Source: Pyronema omphalodes (Eukaryota; Ascomycota; Pezizomycetes; Pezizales; Pyronemataceae). From it: a DNA stretch of 64,000 bases. Of this stretch, positions 1-10,947 are shown in pieces; position 1 is the stretch's first letter, and each line of letters starts with the position of its first letter. The stretch lies in the NCBI GenBank assembly GCA_024516155.1, contig JAJJXM010000033.1, positions 186,001-250,000 of the forward strand. The letters run 5' to 3'. The position numbers and the translations under genes were made by a program. The notes beneath the pieces were generated by a model. It had not been told where the DNA came from. It ran no database searches and saw only the letters and a list, made by a program, of their open reading frames with translations.

Positions 1-744
1 ATTTAACTTTTCAGCCTTCGGGCTGCGTCTGATTGCTTATTCTATATGCAGCCTGTGCATAAATTATTTACGCAACGGAGGTTCAGTAGTAGAAGGAACT
101 AACGATGTTGGCATATATGCACCTTGGAGGCTCTTTTGGCTGCGGGGTCATGGAGACTATTGGCTGCATAATTTACTCGGCGCTGTAATGCTTCTCCGGC
201 CTCTAACGAAAATCATGCCTTGATATTGAAAAGGCCGAGTAGTGTTTCTGGATAATATCTTATCGCAAAAGAAAAGATAGACCTCGTTATGCGTCATATC
301 AAGTAAACCGGTTTTGATAGGCTTTCATAGACAGTCTAGACTTGAAAAATTGCGGTATTATGCATTCTCTTTTCCTGGACTGCAAAATTATTGATAATCA
401 TGGCTTCATTAAGGCTACCAGTACCTTTTAAAGATCACGATTAAGTTTACCTATTATTAATACCGTAGGCCTATTATTTGTCTAAATTAGATTGTGCTTC
501 AAGAAACTCCAATATCCTTCATGCAATATCAATTGACGTAGTGGATACACGACTATCTAAGATATCCGTACTTTGGTGTAACTATCACCGTCATATTGGC
601 CTACAACTTGCAACTTTTAGATTATTGAAGAAAACCTATTTCGGCCGACAGAAATATCTAACAGTGTAAATAGTGTCAAGCTTCCGTTCCGAGATTCGCA
701 CTAAGAAACTCCTGAGAACAGTTTATCTGACATATTACTCCACT
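1..744. other. Upstream intergenic region
   Basis: No convincing gene, RNA or repeat is visible. The in-frame codons directly upstream of the fasciclin ATG at 745 contain no ATG. They also precede a good signal peptide, so they are treated as 5' untranslated sequence. Confidence 0.5.
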
Positions 745-2360
745 ATGCTTTGCCCTACCCACGTGATCTTCATACTTTTCAGCTTTGCTAGCTTTTTTTC
801 CCTAGTATATTCTCAACAAGATGGCCTTGTGGCCGCCTTAGACAGCAACCCGAATACTACCGAATTTGCTAATCTTCTCCGCAATGACCCTCTTGATATT
901 ACACCTAGCGGTGCACCTTTTCTAGTTTTTGCCCCCAACAACCAAGCTGTTCTGTCAATTCAAAACCTAGAAGCACCTCAAAAGAAACTACGATTCCGGA
1001 TCAGAGAACGTGCAGCTATACCTTCGAAAAACTACCAGACCTTCAGTAGCAGCAGTAATGAACAGCCGCCGGAACAGAAACGACAAGTATTAGAAACTGA
1101 CCCATCGCTTCAAAATGGCACTGTATCTCAAAATGGAACTTCTCCTGGAATTATCAGTAATGCAAATTCAACTTCGGAAACTCTTTGGACTTTTGCACAG
1201 TTTTTTGATGAGGTTATCCATTTCAGAACCATATTAGACAGTCCTTCGATTACGAAAAGACTGTTTGCTAGACAGGATCCTCCCGGCGGTGGAAACCCAC
1301 AGGTATTTCTTCCCCTCGATAATAATCAATTTCAATGAGTCTGTGATTCACTTATGATAATAGACTGTAGTTCCTCAGCCAACACAGAATATTTTCCGAG
1401 GACGTGATCGCCAGATCACATTAACTTCACTCCTCACAGATCCACAGTATGCAAACTTAGGTCCAGGAATTGGGCAGCGAGTTGTTGCAAATCGATACAT
1501 TGATCCCACAAACGCAACAAACCGGATCATTAGGATTACCTCAGGTCTCGGTAACACCCAAGGTTTGACTGACGAGGCATTTGTCTTTGATCTTGGAGGA
1601 GTACGCGTTGTAGATCGGTATGTTGCATTTCTTTCCTTATCAACTAATAATCTGATACACACTTTCCATCCCGCAGTGCTTCGTAACTAACATGAACACG
1701 CATCACAAAAGCTGGTTCACACTCCCCGAAAGGTTCAGTAGTTCTCTTCAGAAACTCAGCGCAACATTATTCCTCTCCCAAGTCCGGGCAAACGGTCTTT
1801 TCAACGATCTCGAAAACAAAGCCTCAATGACAGTTTTCGTCCCTTTAGATTCAGCATTCGATACCGGTAATAATGTTACAAACAATGGAGATGGTTCTGC
1901 AAATGTCATCGATAATACCAGCGACGTTACTTCTCTCACAAGATGTGCATGCGAGAAACACATAATTGAGAACTGGGTTGGTTACACACCGCAACTAAAA
2001 AGTGGACAAAGCTATGTTAGTAGAGCCGGTACAGAGCTTAGGATAACTATCAAGGATGGAGATTATTTCGTCAATGATGTTCGGATTGTAAGGCCGAATG
2101 TTATTACTAAGAATGGTGTGGTGCATTTGATTGAGAATGTAAGTTTTACTTGGTTATTTGGAAAGTTGTGCAGAATTGAAATGGCGTCTAATGCTTATCG
2201 TCTGTGCCTTTAGCAAATTTCATCACCACCTGTATCTCCCGATGCACAACCAAATAGTTGTGCGATAATCGAAGCAAATGCAGCATCTAGAATTAGGGCA
2301 TCCAGTGGAACTACGCTTTTGGGAATTGCAGGTATAGCGGTCGGTATGTTGGTATGGTAG
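745..2360 (+). CDS. Fasciclin (FAS1) domain cell-surface protein, copy 1
   Basis: Four exons join in frame: 745-1302, 1379-1617, 1712-2138 and 2214-2360, giving 456 residues. The ATG at 745 is chosen because a signal peptide follows (residues 1-23, hydrophobic, ending VYS before QQDG). Two FAS1-like units are visible. The first holds an H1-like FAPNNQAVLS and is split by an insert of about 100 residues; its second half has SGLGNTQGL and FDLGGVRVVD. The second runs from FSSSLQKL through MTVFVPLDSAF to VVHLIEN. The C-terminus is a short hydrophobic stretch after a small-residue region, consistent with a GPI-anchor signal. Intron 2 has a CTAAC branch site about 25 nt before its AG. FAS1 proteins act in adhesion at the cell surface; that role is inferred from the family. 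It is paralogous to the gene at 18794-20564, with matching intron positions. Confidence 0.85.
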
Positions 2361-3183
2361 TACGAGACGTGATGGGATATTTGTTGTGTTTATGATAGCT
2401 ACGAGTAATGATTTGATGGTACTAGAAGCACTAAGTTCGTTTTCTTTCGGAAGTTGATAGTAGTGGTTAAAGCGGCTGTTTAAGTGGATCAATGAAGAAT
2501 GCCAATCACCGAGAATTACTATGTCATCGGCCATGAAATATCATGTACTGTATGCAGGTGTCGAAATCCAGAGTCAACGATACATATCCAATCAAAAATT
2601 ATAGATGCGATAAGTTTGCCTGTTGTATGTCGCACAAATTCGTGGTGTAATCCCCTCCTGCATAATTGCAGTGGCCAATAGGTTATGACTGCGAGTGATA
2701 CTAGATGTCTCGCTAATATGACTACATATTCATGACCTCACAATCCGCTTGCCATATGAGTAATCTCAGTATAAATGAAAGTTCTGACTCGAGTATATAT
2801 GTCGGCTTATACAAATTCAGGACCGAAGCCTTAACCGCAGCTCACAGTTTGAAGTTCAACGAATCGCGACACATGCCGGCGTTTGAATACGTACCAAGTA
2901 GCGAGTATGTATCCAGAACAAGTAGAGTGGCGGAAAATTAAGGTGAGTACATAACTTGGCAGTTATTACTGAGAACAATGACCCCCTCCCCCCTTGCCCC
3001 CCAATACAGAGCTCATCAGCCCCTCCCAACAAAAATAAAGGTTAATATAAAGACCAAAAAATTATAGGATGAAACTTACAGGACGATCCCCTGGTTGCGA
3101 AATTCAATTAGAACCGCGGTTGGTGAATTGCAAACATCAAAAGGTCACCTGTTTTTAATTACAGGCGGGTGGATAGGCATACT
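2361..3183. other. Intergenic, no gene seen
   Basis: AT-rich spacer with a C-rich tract near 2982-3002. Short open frames here have no start context, splice signals or recognisable domain. Confidence 0.4.
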
Positions 3184-3384
3184 GGAGGACTTCCCATCGC
3201 TCTATTCTGGGTAGATAGAACAACCCCAACATCACCTATGCGATAGCAATGGAAAATCTGAATAGCCAGGGGGGTAGGTACCCTTCTGTCTATCCGAGTG
3301 CTCTATTTGCATTCTATATAAAATACTTTTTCGCGATAAAATAGGACCTCCCGTCCGTTTCTATAGAGCGATTGGAAGTCCACC
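3184..3384 (+). mobile_element. Harbinger-like MITE, copy A (201 bp)
   Basis: The left end GGAGGACTTCCCATCGCTCT is matched in inverted orientation at the right end with two mismatches. The element has the same length (201 bp) as copy B at 16530-16730, and lies in the opposite orientation with clear similarity throughout. The flanking trinucleotides are ACT (left) and GCT (right), an imperfect 3-bp duplication. It encodes no protein. Assignment to PIF/Harbinger rests on the 3-bp duplication seen cleanly in copy B. Confidence 0.7.
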
Positions 3385-3534
3385 GCTCAAGGGATACCAA
3401 TAAATCCGCTAAGGCGAACCCCAGACAATTCGCACATAGCATTCAACAGCAAAACCATACCTTTAGAGATTTTCCAAAAAAAAAAACATCGATAATTGGA
3501 AAAACTCCTCCTTGATAGCACATTTAAACCACTA

Positions 3535-3590
3535 TCATCAAAATATATTTGCTGCTTCATGGAAGGCAGTAGTTTTAGCATTTGTAGTTA
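3535..3590 (+). repeat. Dispersed ~55-bp repeat, copy 1
   Basis: A stretch centred on TTCATGGAAGGCAGT is followed by a TTAGCATTTGTAG-type end. Related stretches lie at 16347-16405 and 52765-52815 in the same orientation. Its borders and nature are unknown. Confidence 0.45.
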
Positions 3591-3729
3591 ACTTGTACTG
3601 GCCGGGGGGCGGCGGCGGGGTTAGACGTACGTACTAGTGCGTTGTGATATAAAAGATAGTCCGACATACCCCCTACCCAATCCTAGCTGCTCTATGGGGC
3701 TTAGAGAAAATTAACTGCAATACCCATTG

Positions 3730-3800
3730 AATAATAGTAATAATAGTAATAATCTTTCATTTATGTACCCAACCGTAAGGTTATGACAATCGTAATAATA
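3730..3800 (-). mobile_element. Truncated SINE/LINE 3' tail
   Basis: Read on the minus strand, this is a retroelement 3' end followed by an (ATT)n-type tail. Positions 3768-3787 match the tail of the LINE at 12585-12604 over 20 consecutive bases (inverted). Next to it, TTTCATTTATGT matches the SINE tail at about 10822-10833. No tRNA-like head is found upstream on the minus strand (3800-4150), so this looks like a 5'-truncated copy. Confidence 0.65.
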
Positions 3801-4230
3801 AAAAAATACATTCAAATTGCTTTCTTTCTCCCCTTCTTTCTTTCCCTCGGCTACCTCAAAGATCAATCATCGCGAGTTTGGGCATTCGATATACTTGACT
3901 GAGGCTATTGCTCTTGCTGTGATCTATCACTGATGTCACTCTAGCTTAGACCTTGAAAGTTGTAATTTGGCAATTATAAGTACAATTCCATATTAGTATC
4001 GTACCAATGCCAATACCATAGAATGCCTAAGTCCATAGAATTCTCTCGCTCAAACCTTTCCAGTAGGTATTCAATTTATAAACTGCATCAATTAATCCAA
4101 CCATCACCCAAAGAGTACTCGTATACGCAAAAATATCGCCTATACACCAGTCTATCACTATAGAATCCAGGTCAACACTACCAGCCACCAATCATCAGTC
4201 ACTACGAATCGACCAAATAACAATCCAACC

Positions 4231-4638
4231 ATGCTTTACAAACTCTACAAGCTACCGCCACGTCCAAATTCCTTGCCGGTTTATAACTCCTCTAAAGCAT
4301 CCAATCTTCCATCCCTCATCAAGTTCCTCCCCTACCTATCTCTCTTTTCTCTATCGCTATCCCTATCCGTCGTTCCTCAGTACTCACCAACAACAGTTGA
4401 AGACCTCGCAACATTTCTATTCTTAGAGGCCGCAAATACCGCTGCTATTAAAGAGGCGTTAAAATATTCGGCGATAGGGATGACAGGGTGTAGTTATGAT
4501 GGGTTGAAGGATATGAAAGATGAGAGGGGGTTTGCGTGTATTGATCTTGGCACGGTGAGGTTTGTGGTGGTGGAGGTTTGGCCGGTTTATGAGAAAGGGA
4601 GGACTGGAGATGTTGGGAGGTATAGGACCGGGAAATGA
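4231..4638 (+). CDS. Possible small protein of 135 residues
   Basis: An uninterrupted frame starts at an ATG in a favourable context (CAACC before ATG), after a CA-rich leader of the kind common in fungal 5' untranslated regions. It has a hydrophobic segment near residues 28-50 (LPSLIKFLPYLSLFSLSLSL) that could be a membrane span. A mixed-charge second half follows. I do not recognise a domain. It ends 49 bp before the target duplication of the hAT-like element, so its 3' end may have been affected by that insertion. It could also be a chance frame. Confidence 0.35.
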   Translation: MLYKLYKLPPRPNSLPVYNSSKASNLPSLIKFLPYLSLFSLSLSLSVVPQYSPTTVEDLATFLFLEAANTAAIKEALKYSAIGMTGCSYDGLKDMKDERGFACIDLGTVRFVVVEVWPVYEKGRTGDVGRYRTGK

Positions 4639-4694
4639 TGTGTATATCGGAGTTTATGAGCAGGGGTTTGGTTTTTGCTGTTTTTAGGTAGTGG

Positions 4695-5623
4695 CAGAGT
4701 TCGGCACGGTCCGTCCGGTCCCGTCCTGGCTTTGGACGGGACTGGACCGTCACTCGCGGTCCCGTCCTGAAGTAGGACCAGGACCGGCCGTCCTGGAGGC
4801 ACCATGGACGGGACGGACCGCGGGTGACCGTGGGTGACCACGACTAGCGTCACTATCGGTCACTCGCAACCCGCAGTTTATTTTACTACGGCTCATGGTG
4901 TTTTCCTTAGATAATTCTGATGCATTGCAAGAATTAAAGTCACGTATATGGAATTTCTTGCAAACAAAAAAAAACTATGCTGATGCATAAGAATGCTCCT
5001 TCTCCCGCCACTAAAATGCGTCCTTCCGCATCCTTCTGGAATGGAAACGACTCTTGAGAGAACAGGCAGGGTGTTCTGCTCCTGGTCGCAAAAGATGTAG
5101 ATGACGGCAATGAGCTCTGCTGGGAATTGTGTGATTGCTATTGATGTTTGAATTACACGGCAATGAAAGAAGTGGAAAATTCTGGCAGGTAGAAGAGGGA
5201 AAGACAGAAGATGGAATTTGAAGGATAGGAGAAATATTTATAGCGGGATCGTACTCTACTAGGAAACAAAAATAATATCAAACTACCATAGGCAGTCAAA
5301 ATATATCTGGGTGGAGCGTGCACCTGCAGTGGGGTGTAAAAGTTTTACTAAAGTGCAGGATGACGGGTTCATCTACTACAGTGCTGAAGACGTCGCTGCT
5401 GCGGCCCATAATTTCTGTCAAACTTAAACCAAACCGCCCCCCTGCAAACTAGCTCACCCGAAACCCACGGTCCTGCCGTCACCCGCCGTCCCGTCCGGTC
5501 TTTTTCAGTTTGCGGACGGGACCGGACCACATAGTCGCCGTCCGTCCAAAGTCGAGGACGGGACCGGACCACCAGCGTGGTCCCGTCCGGTCCGCCGTCC
5601 TGGACGGACCGTGCCGAACTCTG
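4695..5623. mobile_element. hAT-like MITE 1 (929 bp) with 8-bp target duplication
   Basis: The element starts with CAGAGTTCGGCACGGTCCGT and ends with its exact inverse; the perfect inverted repeat is 22 bp. The same octamer, GGTAGTGG, directly flanks both ends (4687-4694 and 5624-5631). Inside each end are many GGACGGGACCGGACC-type subterminal repeats (about 4700-4850 and 5460-5610). The 8-bp duplication, the CAGAG terminus and repeated subterminal motifs are hallmarks of hAT transposons. No transposase frame exists, so it is non-autonomous. The central 600 bp are unrelated AT-rich sequence. Confidence 0.88.
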
Positions 5624-5766
5624 GGTAGTGGTTTCTGGAATGCGGTTTTTTTTTTTTCTTTTATTTTTTTTTTTCGGTCTTGCAGTGGAAAATATATCGT
5701 CGAGTAATAGCGAAACTAGGTTCAATGATATAACTTAGAATATGTCTAAAACCATTCATGAAAACA

Positions 5767-5870
5767 TACATCAATACATCAATACATCAATACATCAATA
5801 CATCAATACATCAATACATCAATACATCAATACATCAATACATCAATACATCAATACATCAATACATCAA
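5767..5870. repeat. Octanucleotide tandem repeat, 13 copies
   Basis: TACATCAA is repeated 13 times without a mismatch over 104 bp. It lies between the two hAT-like elements. Perfect copies suggest recent or continuing slippage. Confidence 0.95.
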
Positions 5871-6012
5871 TACATTAGTAACAATATCCGCATAAAACCA
5901 TACAATTAATCACTAAATCATTAGATATGTTTTGGACTTTCTTCAAACAGCACCCAACAGAAAATTTCGGCAAAACATGTACAGTTACAAATATCAATAC
6001 TAATATCAATAT

Positions 6013-6551
6013 TAGGGATGCACACGAGACGAGACGAGACGAGACCGCCATTGGGCTCGAGACGTCTCGTCTCGTGGGATTTTAGTCTCGTAAGTCTCAA
6101 GACCTTTTAAGCGAGAAAACATATTTCATAAAACTACAGGTTAAGCAACAATTCTGCAGACTACAATCTGCCCCAATCCTCATATTCTTCCTACTCGAAC
6201 AGCTCCAAGTTTGCAGGCCCCGGTAATCCATTGTAGCTCGTGATGAACAGTATGTACTGCCGTAGTAGTTTTACTAAGAAGCCAATTCTTACACTTGGTA
6301 ACAAATTTACCTGGAATAATGATGAAAGGAGTAGGAAAAAACACACATCTAACTTGATTAGGCATTTTTTTACCCCATAGAGTATAGAATATATAAGTCT
6401 CGCAAAGTCTCGAGCTTATCTCGAGCTTTTGAAAAAAAAAGACTCGAGACATCTCGTCTCGTGGAAATCTAGTCTCGTCGGTCTCGAGCCGCTCGTCTCG
6501 TGGAAATATAGTACCGTCGGTCTTGAGCCGCTCGTCTCGTGCGCATCCCCA
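6013..6551. mobile_element. hAT-like MITE 2 (539 bp) with 8-bp target duplication
   Basis: The left end is TAGGGATGCACACGAGACGA and the right end is its inverse with two mismatches near the tip. The octamer ATCAATAT flanks both sides exactly (6005-6012 and 6552-6559). Subterminal GAGACGAG/CTCGTCTCGT repeats fill about 120 bp at each end. TAGGG termini with 8-bp duplications are typical of the hAT superfamily. There is no transposase frame. It differs in sequence from MITE 1 but has the same design. Confidence 0.87.
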
Positions 6552-6559
6552 ATCAATAT

Positions 6560-8090
6560 CACAAATTTTATATTACTCATGATGCACCCTCATCATTCAT
6601 TCTTCCTTGTCAAAGTTTAGTCATTTCAGTCATCTTTGTTGAAGGTCGCCCAGAGTTCCGGTGTCTTGGCCGCACTTAGGGCTTACGTGACTGGTACGTG
6701 GAGGTGGAGTTTACATATTGGGTATATCTCCCTCTGTAGATGCGTAGAGCTATATCACCATCGTTCTCAATGAATACACTCTTCCACCTCCACCTTTCTC
6801 TCGCATTCCCGTTTCAGAATCTTTTATTGTCTGTCCTGGACTGAACGGCGACTTTCCTAGTCACAATCCGCCCAGTTGGTTACAATATACGGCACTGGGT
6901 GTCTAAGTCATGACTTCCGGGGAGGAATACTGTTGACGCCATCTGTTTCCGATCACCCTGTACGTCGACTTCTCTGTATACATACCTTCTATAATTGCCT
7001 TGAAGCATTGTTATAGAAACTAAACAACAAATCCTTTAATATCCTAGACTTTGCAGTATTATCATAACATCTCAGCTCCATCAGTGCACCATACATATTT
7101 ACAGTCGGACAGCGATCCGGTTGGGTCTTCCGCGGGCTTGGCATCTCTCGGATGAACCGAATGCCAAGTACGTACGTGGTCACCATATCTCCAGCCCAGC
7201 CAAGCCGATGCCAAGAATATCTCTAAATGCAACCGGGCCGACGAAAGGCCGGCGAAAAAGCTTTCCTTCGCTAGAGTTCAGGCTGTTATCGCCACCCACG
7301 TGGTTCACGCGTCGCTTAGAGTGCGCTTTCTAGAAGACCAGTGGAATTTCAAGACGTCATGTGAGGCTTATTTGCAGTCTGTACCTGGCAGCTGAGTGAT
7401 CATTGTGCCATACATGTCTTGCAGCTGGTGATGTCCTTTGTACCCCGCTGCTAAGCATTCCGTTTATACCCCACAGTTGAGATCTTCTTTCGTATCTTTC
7501 GGCTGAAGATTGGTTTCGTACTTTGCAACTTTGCAGTTTCGCAGCTTCGCTTCGCACTACTTCTACTCGCCCCCACTACCAGCCAAACTCGGTGTATCCC
7601 CCGAAGGTTACGTACGGAGGAAAGTTCAGATTCAGCAGGCGGGGGGAGAAGCATGAACTGAAGAATCCTCAAGTCCAAGTCTTTCGCCTTTTACTTTTTA
7701 TCGAAAATGCTGTTTTGAAGAGCTACAGTAAAACTAAACGACGGTACATACAAGCAGTTGTGGCGTTTCAAATACTCCGTTAAATGCGAATGCGACGAAG
7801 TCAACTACTCCGTTTCCCGAGTTTTTCCAACGCCTCGCCTCGCCTCGTCTCGCCTGAACACTGACCACGGGGTCCCGCGGCGACCGAACTTTTTTAGTAG
7901 ACAGAGTAGACAGTCACAAAAAGCCAGTGTCCGACAGTAGTCACGGCAAAGTTGTGACGGATAACGAGAAGTACTTTTGCTTGTCAACGCCGGACTCGTC
8001 ACAACACAACCACCCCCAACCGACTACTCTACTGTGACGAGCACCAACTTTCGTTCAACTCGAGCAGCGACGCGACGTCGGGATATTACC
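6560..8090. other. Intergenic, upstream of the symporter gene
   Basis: No supported gene. GC content rises from about 7050. A short CGCCTCGCCTCG-type run lies near 7830-7855. Open frames on both strands are short and overlap each other. Confidence 0.4.
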
Positions 8091-10107
8091 ATGGCAGACG
8101 CTGCAGAACTACCAAAGGTTGCTTCGCACCTGATTTTATGGCTTTCTTATGCATTCTTTTTGTGAGTTTTTCCCTCCAGAAAGCGCTTCCAAAAATTACC
8201 TTCAATAGCTCTACTGTATTGAGAAAACACCAGCTAATAGCACTTTACAAACAGAGCCGTTGGTCTTCTGATCGCATGGAAATACCGAAACCAAAGCAAG
8301 ACAGAGTTCTTGCACTCGAATAGAACCCAAAAAGCCATTCCTTTGGCGTTGAACTTTGTTGCGAGTGGTAAGTTCTATCTGTGGTGAAGTTTCGTGGAGA
8401 GGTGGGGAAGTGGGGCTGGCGGGGTGGTGCAGAGGTCGGCTGGATCCGAGCACCAACGTGCTATGGTTTGGTGGGAGATCTTCGAAGCTACAACACGCGA
8501 GCTGTTGATAGCTGTCGAAGCTACCTAAAATATTCCCTACCTCATCCATCCCACTTCCTTACAACATCCGCTGCCACCCCAACTTGCTCTGCATCTACAA
8601 ACATCTCAGAAATGTAATAACTAACTAACACATAAACAACAGCCATGGGATCCGGAATCCTCTTCTCCTACCCCGAACTCGGCACCATCGCCGGCGTGCA
8701 AGGTGTAATAACCTACGCCGCCTGTTCCGCCATCCCTCTCCTCGCTTTCCCCTTCCTCGCACCTCTGATCCGTAAAAAGCTCCCCGAAGGATTTATCCTC
8801 ACCATGTGGGTTCAAGAGCGTTTTGGTGTAATCGCCTCATTATACATCTCCCTCCTCTCCATCGCAACCATGTTCCTGTACATGGTAGCGGAACTTTCCT
8901 CCCTAGGACAAGTCGTCAACTCCCTCACCGGTCTCGATGGACTCTCTGTCATCATCGTAGAAGTCGTCGTAACCTCAATCTACACCGCCATCGGAGGATT
9001 CCGAGTTTCCTTTATCACCGATAACTTCCAAGGAGCCATGATCGCCGCATTAATAATAATCTGTGCCTGCGCCGTTGGAACCAAAGTCCGCATCGACCCG
9101 GCCGCCATCCCAGCATCTGGATTAACGGAGCCCTCGTTGTTGGGATACCAGTTGATCCTGATGTTACTCGTCGGAATCATGTTTAGCAACCTCTTCCTAA
9201 GCGGCTACTGGATGCGAGCCTTCGCCTCAAAATCCGACAAAGATCTCTGGCTGGGCTGTTCCCTAGCCGCTATCGTAGTCTTCATTATCCTCCTCCTCGT
9301 CGGATCCACCGGTTTAATCGCCGTCTGGTCCGGTGTCTTCGATCCAGCATCAGGAGAATACGGCGGTCTAGCATTCTTCATGTTGCTTAAAACACTACCA
9401 AACTGGGTTATCGGCTTCATCCTAATCATGGTAGTAGTTCTCAGCTGCGCAGTTTTCGACTCCCTACAATCCGCCATGGTATCCACATTGAGCAACGATG
9501 TATTCCGTAACAAGCTCCCCTTGCTGGGAATCCGAGCTGTGGTCTGGGCTTTGATTGTTCCCATTGTTATTATCGCTATTAGAGCCCCGTCGATTTTGCA
9601 GATCTTTTTAATTACCAATGTTTTTGCATCCGCCGCCTTGCCTAGTGTATTACTGGGCTTGAGTGATAAACGGTTCTGGTTTTTGAGGGGTCCGGATGTT
9701 ATCATTGCTGGCTTGGGCGGTATGTTCTCAGTCTGGATCTGGGGAACAGCTTATTACGGCGGTGACGTACTTAAGGGTGCCGAGTTGATGATCCTGAAAA
9801 ATGGAATGTATGCCAACGACTGGGCCGCATTTGGTACGTTTTAATTCCACACCCCTCCCCCCCCGTAGAATTTGCTTTACTAATAATCTCGATAGGAGTA
9901 TTCATAGTCGCCCCCCTAGGCTCACTGGTATTCCTAGCCTTGGCTGTATCAGTCCGTCTTGCGCTGGTCTATGCTTATTGTAAATCGAATGGAAGGAGGT
10001 TTGCGGCTTTGGATAAGTGTAAACTCCCACGTCCTAGCCGCGATCAAACGCTGTTTGAGGATGAGGTGCCGCAGATTGACGGGTCTGGTAGATATAAGAT
10101 TGTTTAA
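8091..10107 (+). CDS. Sodium:solute symporter family transporter (DUR3-like)
   Basis: Four exons join in frame: 8091-8161, 8255-8367, 8643-9833 and 9896-10107, giving 528 residues. The start MADAAELPK is followed by a membrane span, a short basic loop (WKYRNQSKTEF), then FVASAMGSGILFSYPELG across an exon junction. This resembles the second-helix region of SSF transporters. About a dozen hydrophobic segments follow, with the family-like loop SIYTAIGGFRVSFITDNFQG. The closest family I can name is the fungal urea/polyamine transporter group of SSF (DUR3). At 528 residues it is shorter than the usual 650-700 of DUR3 proteins, so the substrate is uncertain. It would sit in the plasma membrane and import a small solute with a cation gradient. 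Confidence 0.85.
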
Positions 10108-10798
10108 TGAAACGGATGAGGAGGTGGATGTTTTGGAGGACTAGGGTGGAGGGATAGAAGGGCGGGGGCGGGGGTGAGTGGCTGAGTGGGAGGGGTTGAT
10201 AAGGAGGGAGAAGGGGAAGAAGGGGGAGAAGTGGTAGAGGGTGTAATCCTGGGGATTTGGATGGAATGGAGGGATGGAATGGATGGATGGGGGAGGGGGG
10301 GGGGGGGGGGCATCAAAGACCAGAAAACTCCCCCTCAGCAAGACTTCATCCTCCAAAAGCCCCCAAGGACATATAAACCCCCCACCCAGCCTTCACTCCC
10401 AGGAGTAACGTAATGTAAAACTTAATAATGTACAATTCTTAATTTTAAAAGTTTTTTTTCTGTTTCCCAATTTCGTTTGCATTTTATTTCTTTTGATTGG
10501 GGTTGTGGTGTGGGGTTTTTGGGGGGGTTTTGGGTTTTTGGGGTTTGATTTCAGAATTTCAGAATACCAAATGATGCCGTTACATGGTGTCGAAAAACTG
10601 ATATTTAACGGCGGATGTCAAGTTCCCAAGTTGCCAACTGCCCTTACAAGTTACTGATCATCTACAACTATTTGGGTAATAAATGAGTGACGCATGGTGG
10701 GACCGTAAGCGACCAGGAAGGAAGCCGAGGGACCAAGAAGAGGCTATGTTTTAGTATCACAATCGATCACTCGCTCGGATTTTTGGTCTCTGTAACTT
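10108..10798. other. Intergenic, downstream of the symporter
   Basis: Contains purine-rich repeats, a run of about 17 G near 10293-10310, and T/G-rich low complexity at 10441-10550. No gene is seen. The left target duplication of the SINE lies at its right edge (10799-10808). Confidence 0.5.
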
Positions 10799-10947
10799 TG
10801 GTCTTGATAATAGTGATAATATTTCATTTATGTTCCCAACCGATAGATTATTACAATCGTAACATTACTATTACATTTCTTCTTCTCCCAAATATTTCCT
10901 TTGCTCCTTGTCTATACATGAGAAGGCATAGCTCAGGATAAACGGGG

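Noticed and set aside
6680..6960. LTR retrotransposon remnant
   Set aside because: The general look of the sequence (a TGTTGAC-type start and C-rich stretches) suggested it, but no second LTR, primer-binding site or target duplication could be found.
9205..9705. Minus-strand frame of 166 codons inside the symporter
   Set aside because: A shadow of the plus-strand coding sequence.
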